Source of the DNA: Paracoxiella cheracis
Lineage (GTDB): Bacteria > Pseudomonadota > Gammaproteobacteria > Coxiellales > Coxiellaceae
Assembly (NCBI RefSeq): GCF_049348705.1
Contig: NZ_CP186485.1
Coordinates: 620,001-684,000 of the forward strand
DNA: 64,000 nucleotides
Direction of reading: 5' to 3'
A program made the position numbers and the translations under genes. The stretch's first letter is position 1; each line of letters starts with the position of its first letter. Below the pieces are notes generated by a model, which had not been told where the DNA came from, searched no databases, and saw nothing but the letters and a program-made list of their open reading frames with translations. Below are positions 33,841 through 42,338 of the stretch, piece by piece.

Positions 33841-35103
33841 TTACAGCACAAACTCTTTATTTAATTTCTTTGCCACTAACTTGTTTTTTAATCGCACGTA
33901 TTGTGGCATACCATTTTTATAGGGCGGATATGCTTCGCCTTGGATTAATGGTTCTAAATAGCGGCGACATTCTGCTGTAATGCCAAAACCATCTTCACTA
34001 ATAAAGTTAGCAGGCACTTTTGACTCTTTATTTGCAACGTCTTTTAATGGCACCGTGCCGATACTCCATTTATATTCAGGACCGCTTTCACGTTGAATGG
34101 TTAGCATCACATTATTTTTACCGGCAATGGCATACTCGATGGCGGCTTTGCCCAATGCGTAGGCTTGATCTAAATCGTTTTTTGAGGCGATGTGTCGTGC
34201 GGCGCGTTGTAAATAATCTGACACAGCCCAATGATACTTATAACCAAGCTTTTCTTTGATCATATTCGCTAAAAAGGGCGCCAATCCACCCAACTGATGA
34301 TGGCCAAAGGCATCGGTCGAATCACTTTCGGTAATAAACCGGCCACTTGCATCACGAATGCCTTCGGAAGCTACGATCACACAATAATCCTGTTTTTCAA
34401 TCGTGGTTTTGACTTTTTTCAGGAATTTTTCGGCATCAAACGGTACTTCGGGGAACAAAATAATATGCGGTGGGTCGTCGGGAGCGTGTTGTCCCAAAGC
34501 AGCCGAGGCGGCAATCCAACCGGCGTGTCGCCCCATCACTTCTAAAATAAACACCTTTGTGGATGTCGCCGACATGCCGCGCACATCAAATGCAGCTTCT
34601 TGAGTAGAGACTGCCACATATTTTGCGACGGAACCAAAGCCCGGGCAGGTATCTGTCAGCGGCAGATCGTTATCAATAGTTTTGGGAATGCCGATGCACG
34701 TTAGAGGGTAGCCCATCAAGTCGCCGATTTGCGATACTTTATAGGCCGTGTCTTGTGAGTCCCCGCCACCATTATAAAAAAAGTAGCCGATATCGTGTGC
34801 TTTAAACACTTCGATCAGACGTTCATATTGACTGCGATCCTTGTTGATATCTTTGAGTTTATAGCGGCATGACCCGAATGCGCTCGAGGGGGTGTGACAG
34901 AGTGCTGCAATCGCTTCGGGCGACTCTTGGCTCGTGTCGATCAATTCTTCTTTCAGGGCGCCGAGAATGCCATTTCGTCCAGCTAATACCTTTCCTATTT
35001 GGGATTGATATTGTGCGGCCCCTTCGATGACCCCGCAAGCAGTCGCGTTGATAACGGCAGTCGCGCCTCCAGACTGCGCATAGAATATGTTCTTGTTGGC
35101 CAT
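33841..35103 (-). CDS. pfp: Pyrophosphate-dependent 6-phosphofructokinase
   Basis: 420 residues, cytoplasmic, glycolysis and gluconeogenesis. The nucleotide-site motif is NGGGDSQDTA, with Asp where ATP-dependent enzymes have Gly, and the next motif is PKTIDNDLP with Lys instead of Gly; both are features of PPi-using enzymes. MGRHAGWIA binds fructose 6-phosphate. A reversible PPi-PFK fits the partial glycolysis of many Legionellales. Convergent with the chagasin gene. Confidence 0.92.
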   Translation of the reverse strand: MANKNIFYAQSGGATAVINATACGVIEGAAQYQSQIGKVLAGRNGILGALKEELIDTSQESPEAIAALCHTPSSAFGSCRYKLKDINKDRSQYERLIEVFKAHDIGYFFYNGGGDSQDTAYKVSQIGDLMGYPLTCIGIPKTIDNDLPLTDTCPGFGSVAKYVAVSTQEAAFDVRGMSATSTKVFILEVMGRHAGWIAASAALGQHAPDDPPHIILFPEVPFDAEKFLKKVKTTIEKQDYCVIVASEGIRDASGRFITESDSTDAFGHHQLGGLAPFLANMIKEKLGYKYHWAVSDYLQRAARHIASKNDLDQAYALGKAAIEYAIAGKNNVMLTIQRESGPEYKWSIGTVPLKDVANKESKVPANFISEDGFGITAECRRYLEPLIQGEAYPPYKNGMPQYVRLKNKLVAKKLNKEFVL

Positions 35104-35143
35104 GGGCTCTTCCCTTCTATTAGGTCTGTCGAATGAATTTTGG

Positions 35144-36073
35144 CTACTCTAACGCATATCGAAGGGCAGATTCAAGGTCAGGGTATTGAAAGGTGAATCC
35201 GTTGTCGAGTAAGACTTTGGGTGCTACGTGCTGCCCATTCAACAAGAGCTCTTCTGCCATCTCGCCGAAAGCCAGTTTTAGCATAACGTCGGGTGTGATC
35301 ATGAAGCTCGGTTTGTTGAGCACTCTTCCAAGGGTGGCAGCGAGTTGCGCTTGCGTGACACATTCGGGTGCGACGATGTTGACTGGACCTTTTATTTCTG
35401 CATGATTTAATAAAAAATCGATGGCGCGACACAGGTCTACAATGCATACCCACGAAAACGGTTGTCGACCCGAGCCCACTTTTCCGCCTAAAAAATAACG
35501 AAACGGTTGCGCCATTTTCGCTAAGGCTCCGCCATTTTTTCCCAATACTACACCGAAGCGCATGAAGACCACGCGCACATTTTTCTCTTGCGCGGGTTTT
35601 GCGACCGCTTCCCATTGTTTGACGATGTGTGAGGCATAGTCTTGTGTTTCTTTGTCGAGTGGAGTTGTTTCGTCGAGTGCAGGTGGGAGCCCTGTGGCTT
35701 GTGGGTTTTGTATTCCGTAAATTCCAACGGCGCTAGCATTAAATAATGGCGGGGATGCATTACCCAGTTCAGCACATAAATGCGCTAACGTTGAAGTAGC
35801 GCTTGTACGACTATCAACGATTTCTTTTTTTCGTTCGAGTGTCCAACGCTTGTCAGCAATCCCAGCGCCAGTTAAGTTGATAATCAATCCGGTGTTTTCA
35901 AGCGTTGCAGTGTTGACAGATTTCCAGTCAAGCGGTTCAACGCGGTCGTTAAATGTTTGTTTGATTTTATCGACGTTGCGACCAATCACCGTGACATCAT
36001 GGCCCTGTTGTAAGTAATGATTGGTTAAAAAGCGACCGATGAATCCGGTGCCACCTGCAATGGTGATTCGCAT
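35144..36073 (-). CDS. TIGR01777/YfcH-type NAD-dependent epimerase-like protein
   Basis: 309 residues. N-terminal Rossmann motif MRITIAGGTGFIGRFLTNHY, then LINLTGAGIADKRWT, ASAVGIYG and VFMRFGVVLGKNGGALAKM, all characteristic of the YfcH/TIGR01777 family of extended SDR proteins. The C-terminal DUF1731 part ends with ALLNGQ-like ELLLNGQHVAPKVLLDNGF. Biochemical role unknown; in E. coli linked to cell envelope or division phenotypes. IS982 copy B lies just upstream, 57 bp from the start, and may affect its promoter. Confidence 0.88.
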   Translation of the reverse strand: MRITIAGGTGFIGRFLTNHYLQQGHDVTVIGRNVDKIKQTFNDRVEPLDWKSVNTATLENTGLIINLTGAGIADKRWTLERKKEIVDSRTSATSTLAHLCAELGNASPPLFNASAVGIYGIQNPQATGLPPALDETTPLDKETQDYASHIVKQWEAVAKPAQEKNVRVVFMRFGVVLGKNGGALAKMAQPFRYFLGGKVGSGRQPFSWVCIVDLCRAIDFLLNHAEIKGPVNIVAPECVTQAQLAATLGRVLNKPSFMITPDVMLKLAFGEMAEELLLNGQHVAPKVLLDNGFTFQYPDLESALRYALE

Positions 36074-36130
36074 ATGAGTCTCCCTACAGCGAATTGTGTA
36101 TATTTCCTAGTGTTAGTTTACCAATTTATA

Positions 36131-37140
36131 ACCTGAGTTCTGTATAAGAAAAGGAATAAGTGAATGAAATAATTGAAAAAAAGACCGGAACCGCTAAAAT
36201 TTAGCTCCAAAATTACAGCTAAATAATGTAACAGGAGTTAATCATGTTGGCACCGGTCACGGAGATTTTTTGTGATATGGATGATTTTTGCAAGGATTAT
36301 TTGAAAGGTCAATCAAAGTATTTGCTACCGAACCCAGACAGAAAACGAGATCGAGCGATGCAAATGAGCTTGTCTGAAATTGGCACCATCATTGTGTTGT
36401 TTCAAATGAGTCACTATCGCACATTTAAGGATTTTTATTGTGGATGTGTTTTACAAGACATGAAGAAGTATTTTCCTACGGCGCTGAGTTACACACGTTT
36501 TGTCGCCTGCCAATCAGCAGCGCTAATGATGCTCGCCGCCTATTTGCTTTCGAGAAAGGGCAAACACACGGGATTGTATTATATTGACTCAACTACACTA
36601 CGCGTATGCCACAATAAACGAATTTATCGAAACAAGGTTTTCAAAGGCATTGCTAAACGCAGTAAAAGCACAATGGGCTGGGTTTACGGCTTTAAACTAC
36701 ATATTGTGATTAATCATCAAGGGGAATTAATCCGTTTTTGTTTAACGAAAGGGAACGTGGATGATCGCGCTGTTGTTAGAAAATTAATGGCTAATTTAAA
36801 GGGGTTGGGCGCTGGCGATAAAGGGTATCTTGGAAAAGATCTTGCGGACGATTTGGCAAAACACGATTTAAAATTTGTGACAAAAGTCCGTAAAAATATG
36901 AAGAACAAAATGCTTTCTGCATTTGAAAAGTTTTTCCTAAAACAACGTGGCATCGTAGAAACGATTATCGATCAGTTGAAAAACTTGTATCATGTTGAGC
37001 ATTCGCGTCATCGTAGTCCGATTAATTTTTTAGTCAATACCCTTGCAGCGCTAATTGCCTATTCTTGGCGACCAAACAAACCAGGAATAAAAACCAACAA
37101 TATAAAGAATAATTTATACGCAGTTATCCAGAACTGAGGT
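36131..37140 (+). mobile_element. IS982-family element, copy B (1010 bp)
   Basis: Same ends as copy A, with a perfect 8-bp target duplication AATTTATA at 36123-36130 and 37141-37148. Intergenic between yfcH and glcD; it splits a region containing one end of the ATTTCAATTGC-type repeat (37147 onward). Confidence 0.95.
36244..37137 (+). CDS. IS982-family transposase
   Basis: 297 residues, same protein as at 26009-26902 (IDSTTLRVCHNKR, DKGYLGKDL, QRGIVETIIDQL). Intact. Confidence 0.95.
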   Translation: MLAPVTEIFCDMDDFCKDYLKGQSKYLLPNPDRKRDRAMQMSLSEIGTIIVLFQMSHYRTFKDFYCGCVLQDMKKYFPTALSYTRFVACQSAALMMLAAYLLSRKGKHTGLYYIDSTTLRVCHNKRIYRNKVFKGIAKRSKSTMGWVYGFKLHIVINHQGELIRFCLTKGNVDDRAVVRKLMANLKGLGAGDKGYLGKDLADDLAKHDLKFVTKVRKNMKNKMLSAFEKFFLKQRGIVETIIDQLKNLYHVEHSRHRSPINFLVNTLAALIAYSWRPNKPGIKTNNIKNNLYAVIQN

Positions 37141-37188
37141 AATTTATAATTTAAATTGCTTGCCAATACGAGAAGGAGGCGAACAATT

Positions 37189-38829
37189 ATGCAACAAAAG
37201 GACATCGTTAAAAAAATTCGCGGGATTGTCGGTGAGGAAAACGTGCTCACCGACGAAGGCTCGTTGCATCATTATGGTGTCGATTGGACGAAACATTACC
37301 AGCCAAACCCGATGGCTATTGTTTTTCCTCGCACCATCGCGCATGTTCAAGCCATGGTTAAACTTGCGAACGACGCTAAAATTCCGCTCGTGCCTTCCGG
37401 TGGGCGAACGGGTTACAGCGGTGGGGCGGTAGCGAGCCACAATGAAGTTGTGGTGTCATTTAGCAAAATGAACAAAATACTCGACTTCAATCCAATCGAT
37501 CGCATGGTTGTGTGCCAACCTGGAGTGATCAATCAGGAGTTGTAACAGTTTGTGAGTCAGCACGACTTATTTTTTCCCATTAACTTAGCCTCATCGGGTT
37601 CTTGTGAAATTGGTGGCAACATACGATGCGCGCCATGGAGAGCGAAGCGAAGGCGCGTATTCCGCGGTAGGCTCGGATTTTTTGCCGAGCGTAAGCGACT
37701 GCAAAAAATCTTTACGAGCCGTCAAGTCATTTGAGAGCCCGTGCGTAGTCGAGCCGTGAGGTCGCGGAGCGCGGGCGACGAGGACGTCCGCGGCTATTTA
37801 AGTTGTCGCGTATTGCGAGTCGATTATTGACAGGGATGGCAATAATCTATCACGAGCATCGCGACACGCTTGTCGACAAATGCAGGTGGCATTAAGGTCA
37901 TTCGGTACGGTGCAACACGCGACTGGGTAGCGGGCTTAAAAGTAGTGACGGGCAAAGGCGATTTATTGGACTGTAATAAAGGCCTCATAAAAAATGCGAC
38001 TGGATATGATCTGCGCCAACTTTTTATCGGGGCAGAAGGAACGCTGGGATTTGTAGTTGAAGCCACGATGCGCTTGACAACAAAACCTCAAGACTTGAAT
38101 GTCATTGTGCTGGGTTTGGTTGAGTTAGATGCGATTATGGAGGTGCTGCATGCATTTCGTCAAAAAATCGAGTTGACGGCATTCGAGTTTTTTTCGGATA
38201 AAGCACTAGAGTTTGTAATTAAATATAAAAAACTGCCGCCACCGTTTGAAACTCGTGCTAAATATTATGCGCTGATTGAATACGAACGAAATCATGAAGG
38301 GATTGATGATCACGTTTTGCGTTTGTTTGAATATTGTATGGAGCGAGGTTGGGTAATCGACGGTGCAATGAGTCAAAATGGGCAACAATTTAATAACCTT
38401 TGGCATCTGCGCGAATACATTTCTGAGACAATTATTCAATTTACACCGTGTAAATTTGATTTATCGGTGAAGGTGTCGAAAATGCCAGAATTTTTGCACG
38501 CAGTCGATGCCTACTTACAGAAAAATTTTCAAGAATTTATTAGCATTTGGTTTGGTCATATCGGTGATGGTAATCTTCATTTAAACATTTTAAAACCAGC
38601 CGATGAAAAACCGGAAACATTTTTTAAGACTTGTGAAAAGCTCAATGTTGATATCTTCAAATTAATTAAAGACTATGAAGGTGCCATATCGGCAGAGCAT
38701 GGTATTGGACTGTTGAGGAAACACTATCTCACGGACACAAGAAGTGCCGAAGAAATCAAATACATGCGAGCCATCCAGCAAGTTTTTGACCCCAATGGTA
38801 TAATGAACCCCGGTAAAATATTCGATTGA
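37189..38829 (+). pseudogene. glcD: FAD-linked oxidase GlcD-like (glycolate/D-lactate dehydrogenase), nonsense and GIE-interrupted
   Basis: Strong ribosome site (agaaggaggc) and ATG 37189. FAD-binding PCMH part (VPSGGRTGYSGGAV), then TTG TAA CAG at 37540-37548 where the family has Leu-Gln-Gln: a CAA to TAA nonsense change. GIE copy 7 follows at 37624-37872; removal rejoins GGNI to STNAGGIKVIRYG, the classic GGN.ATNAGG motif. The C-terminal FAD-oxidase domain ends HGIGLLRKHYL...MNPGKIFD. Rejoined length 463 codons. It would oxidise a 2-hydroxy acid to a 2-oxo acid; two independent lesions make it a pseudogene. Confidence 0.9.
37624..37872 (+). mobile_element. GIE copy 7 (249 bp)
   Basis: Looks identical to copy 1. 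It splits the GGNxATNAGG motif of glcD exactly between codons for Ile and Ser, which fixes both element borders by family knowledge. No target duplication. Confidence 0.93.
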
Positions 38830-38840
38830 AGGGGGTAACA

Positions 38841-39593
38841 ATGACAGAATTAAAACCGAAACGGGTCTGTGAGTCTGCTGTACATGATCATACTTACAAA
38901 CGATGCGCGCCATGGAGAGCGAAGCGAAGGCGCGTATTCCGCGGCAGGCTGGGATTTTTTGCCGAGCGTAAGCGACTGCAAAAAATCTTTACGAGGCGTC
39001 GAGTCAGTTGAGAGCCCGTGCGTAGTCGAGCCGTGAGGTCGCGGAGCGCGGGTGAGGAGGACGTCCGCGGTTATTTAAGTTGTCGCGTATTGCGAGTCGA
39101 TTATTGACAGGGATGGCAATAATCTATCACGAGCATCGCGACACGCTTGATTTTCCCTAACGATCTAAACTCCAACGACACTGTATTTGGTGGCTTGGTG
39201 ATGAGCATTCTCGATAGAACGGCATTGGTTGTTGCGGAAAGGCATAGCGGTAGAACTTGCGTTACGGCGTCTGTCGATGCCATGCATTTTTTGGCGCCCG
39301 CAAAAAAAGGTGATATTTTATTATTTCGCGCCTCGATTAATCGTGCGTGGCGAAGTTCGATGGAAATTGGTGTTAGGGTCGAAGCAGAGCATTATAAAAC
39401 GCGCGAGAAACGACATATTTTATCGGCCTATTTTACCTTAGTTGCTGTCGATGAAAATCAACGACCTGTGCAAGTATCGAGTCTTCTTCCTGAAACCAAA
39501 GAGGAAAAACGTCGCTATCAAGAAGCCGAAATGCGTCGTGAGCGACGTCAAGAAGAAGCGGAGCAACGTCGGGAGTTAAGGAAAAAAGAATGA
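38841..39593 (+). pseudogene. Acyl-CoA thioesterase (YciA/BFIT-type hotdog), interrupted by GIE copy 8
   Basis: ATG 38841 follows gaaggggg. MTELKPKRVCESAVHDHTYK is cut by the element and resumes IFPNDLNSNDTVFGGLVMSI, the PND...N..G.FGG..M motif of cytosolic hotdog thioesterases, then TASVDAMHFLAPAKKGDIL. 167 codons when rejoined; the C-terminal 40 residues are a charged Glu/Arg helix (RRYQEAEMRRERRQEEAEQR), longer than usual. The stop overlaps the mpl start as ATGA. Hydrolyses acyl-CoA if expressed; now broken. Confidence 0.88.
38901..39149 (+). mobile_element. GIE copy 8 (249 bp, slightly diverged)
   Basis: Same length and ends as copy 1 but with about a dozen substitutions (for example ggcaggctggg for ggtaggctcgg, and gggtgagga for gggcgacga). 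Two changes weaken the outer part of the long stem, so this copy may be an older, decaying insertion. Confidence 0.9.
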
Positions 39594-41233
39594 GGCATAT
39601 TCACATCTTAGGAATTTGTGGCACTTTTATGGGGGGCGTTGCCGTTTTGGCGCGTCAGCTTGGGTTTATCGTCACCGGCTCTGATGAAAATGTTTATCCC
39701 CCCATGTCAGATACACTGCAAAATGCCGGCATTCAAATCATGGCCGGTTATGATCCTAAGCACCTACAGCCTCATCCCGATCTGGTTGTGATTGGCAATG
39801 CTATGTCGCGTGGAAACCCCTCGATCGAGTATGTTTTAAATCACGATATTCCTTACATGTCGGGCCCGCAATGGATAGCTGAACATGTATTGCAACATCG
39901 GCATGTGTTAGCTGTGTCAGGCACGCATGGCAAAACGACAACAACGGCATTGTTGGCCTGGATTGTGTCGAAAGCCGGTTTAAAACCGGGATTTTTAATC
40001 GGTGGTGTCGCTAATGGTTTTGATCGTACCGCTGAATTAGGTGAGGGCCCTTATTTCGTGATTGAAGCAGACGAATACGACACGGCTTTTTTTGACAAGC
40101 GCTCCAAGTTTATTCATTACCGGCCGAATACATTAGTTTTAAATAATTTAGAATACGATCATGCCGATATTTTTCCTGATTTAGAAGCGATAAAAAAACA
40201 ATCGATGCGCGCCATGGAGAGCGAAGCGAAGGCGCGTATTCCGCGGTAGGCTCGGATTTTTTGCCGAGCGTAAGCGACTGCAAAAAATCTTTACGAGCCG
40301 TCAAGTCATTTGAGAGCCCGTGCGTAGTCGAGCCGTGAGGTCGCGGAGCGCGGGCGACGAGGACGTCCGCGGCTATTTAAGTTGTCGCGTATTGCGAGTC
40401 GATTATTGACAGGGATGGCAATAATCTATCACGAGCATCGCGACACGCTTGTTCAAATTTTAGTACGCACAGTCCCGGCAAACGGACTCATTATTCGTCC
40501 ACAAAACGATAGTAATTTGGAGGATGTATTGCAGCGGGGTTGTTGGTCTTGCGTGGAAACTTTTTCAGGAAAAAATGCCGATTGGGAAGTAAAAAACATG
40601 AATCCCGCAGGCAGCGAATTTGAAATTTTTTACCGCAACCAATATCAAGGTGCAGTAAACTGGAGCATGATTGGTTTGCACAATGTTAACAATGCATTGG
40701 CGGCTGTGGCTGCTGCCAATAATGTGGGTGTAAAGCCGGCTCATGCCATTGAGGCGCTGAATACTTTTGCAGGATTAAAACGCCGTTTGGAAGTGCGCGG
40801 TGTTGTCAACAATATAACGGTTTACGATGATTTTGCACATCATCCAACTGCCATTGAAACTACATTACAAGGATTGCGTGCAAAGGTGGGGGACTCTCGG
40901 ATTGTTGCCATCCTACAGTTTGCTTCTAACACGATGAAAAGCGGTGTACATAGTGTGCAGTCGATCGCGAATGCTGTAAAAGATGCCGATGTTGTTGTGG
41001 TATTGCAACCGGAAGAATGGGATATCACTGATCTGGTGCAACACATTCATCAAGCAACGCAGGTTTATAAAAACGTTGAAGAGATTATTAATCGTGTAGC
41101 GTTGCAGTTGCGCCCCGGAGATCACGTGCTCATCATGAGTAACAAAGGCTTTGGGGGCATCCATCAAAAATTGATTAAACGTTTGAGCAAGCCCATTAGT
41201 AGATTCACCAACTTTGTAGTACAATCCGGCTAA
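39590..41233 (+). pseudogene. mpl: UDP-MurNAc:L-Ala-gamma-D-Glu-mDap ligase (Mpl), interrupted by GIE copy 9
   Basis: Murein-recycling ligase. N-terminal Rossmann-like part (HILGICGTFMGGVAVLARQL), ATP loop VSGTHGKTTTTALLAW, and central FVIEADEYDTAFFDKRSKFI. The element at 40203-40451 cuts LEAIKKQ; rejoining gives LEAIKKQ-FQILVRTVPANG, which matches the QFHHLVRTVPG-type stretch of Mpl and fixes the element length at 249. C-terminal domain has ITVYDDFAHHPTAIETTLQG. 464 codons rejoined, near the normal length. Translation coupled to the thioesterase by ATGA. Confidence 0.92.
40203..40451 (+). mobile_element. GIE copy 9 (249 bp)
   Basis: Looks identical to copy 1. Left flank aaaaaacaat, right flank ttcaaatttt, no duplication. 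The stop in the element ends translation about 15 codons after the junction. Confidence 0.93.
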
Positions 41234-41287
41234 CTTAGTTTGTAATTACACTCCCCGGTGTATCTCGGAGCGTCAGTTGTGAGGGAA

Positions 41288-41412
41288 TTTACTGCTTGTC
41301 ATTCTGAGCCCTTTGACAGGTTCAGGGTTAACTCCGTGAGGAGTCTCGAACGTGCAGCGCTCTGCGTTATGCTCATAAGAATCATCACTTCATTCGGGAT
41401 GACAAAAGTGAT
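41288..41412. repeat. Dispersed repeat-like intergenic sequence after mpl
   Basis: ttgtcattctgagccc...ttcgggatgacaaaa has loosely complementary ends and contains tctcgaacgtgcagc, similar to aatctcaagcgtgcagc at about 23534. It looks like a small dispersed repeat; no gene in 41234-41477. Confidence 0.45.
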
Positions 41413-41477
41413 GGCGCTCTACATCAGCGGGACATGTAGTTGCCTTAGTTATTAGATATAGAGGGAGTAATTTATTT

Positions 41478-42338
41478 ATGGATGATGCATGTGTTTCTCG
41501 TCGGATAGGAAACTCTTCTATTGAACTTATAACCAATTCACAGCTTACCCAAAAGCAAAGTAAATTAATTTCACTGGCAAAATCAGTCATGCATGACTCG
41601 AGACATCGAGTTGAGGTTCAGTCTTTAATGCTAATGCTGGGTGTTAATGAAAGTGAAATTATTCAAGATTTTGTTCATTACAATTTAGATCTATCAGCAT
41701 TTGGCAATGAAATTTATGAATCATTGGCCATGCGCTTTGTATTGTACATTCACGATCTATTAGAAAATAGCTGGCATCAAGAGCGCCAAGCGGTAGTGTC
41801 TGAATTTGTAAATATGACATTAGCAAGCAGCATTGCCGATATCGGATTTGGTGAGCCAACATTATATGTGAAAGAGGCTCTCCGAGCGCGGCGACCAAAA
41901 ATCACACTTTGTGACTATGAACAATCCGCTTTCACATTTGCTGAAGCGCTGTTGGAGATATGGGATTTGCGTTGGCGCGATGTTGTTTCATTTAAGCAGA
42001 CGGATATGGATACCAATGATTTTGTGGGTTCGTTCGATGCTTATATATTTAAAGATTCGCTACCGCATACGAGCGATCCCGCTTTTTACTTAGATAGCTA
42101 TGTAAAAAAATCACCTCCGCATGCGCAATTCATTTTATCTCTGCCAATTGGGCCGATTATTCCAGCGCACTACATGGCGTGGAGCACAAAAGAGGAAGTC
42201 ATTAGTTGGTTGGACCTGTGTGGTCTGAAGGTGAAAGAGCAACGCGAAGTTCATGTGAACCCTGACGTTGATCTTTTCGCCGAGGGCTTCCATTACAAAT
42301 TCTATGATTTGATTGTGCTATGTCAAAAGAAAGTATAG
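41478..42338 (+). CDS. Class I SAM-dependent methyltransferase-like protein
   Basis: 286 residues, start ATG 41478 after gagggag. Residues about 115-150 read ASSIADIGFGEPTLYVKEAL followed by KITLCDYEQSAFTFAEALLE, a Rossmann motif I (DIGFGEP) and acidic motif II typical of SAM methyltransferases; YIFKDSLPHTSDP and AQFILSLPIGP fit motifs IV-VI. The N-terminal 90 residues are helical and unfamiliar. Substrate unknown. The 3' end overlaps the convergent DedA/PAP2 gene by 137 bp. Confidence 0.6.
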   Translation: MDDACVSRRIGNSSIELITNSQLTQKQSKLISLAKSVMHDSRHRVEVQSLMLMLGVNESEIIQDFVHYNLDLSAFGNEIYESLAMRFVLYIHDLLENSWHQERQAVVSEFVNMTLASSIADIGFGEPTLYVKEALRARRPKITLCDYEQSAFTFAEALLEIWDLRWRDVVSFKQTDMDTNDFVGSFDAYIFKDSLPHTSDPAFYLDSYVKKSPPHAQFILSLPIGPIIPAHYMAWSTKEEVISWLDLCGLKVKEQREVHVNPDVDLFAEGFHYKFYDLIVLCQKKV

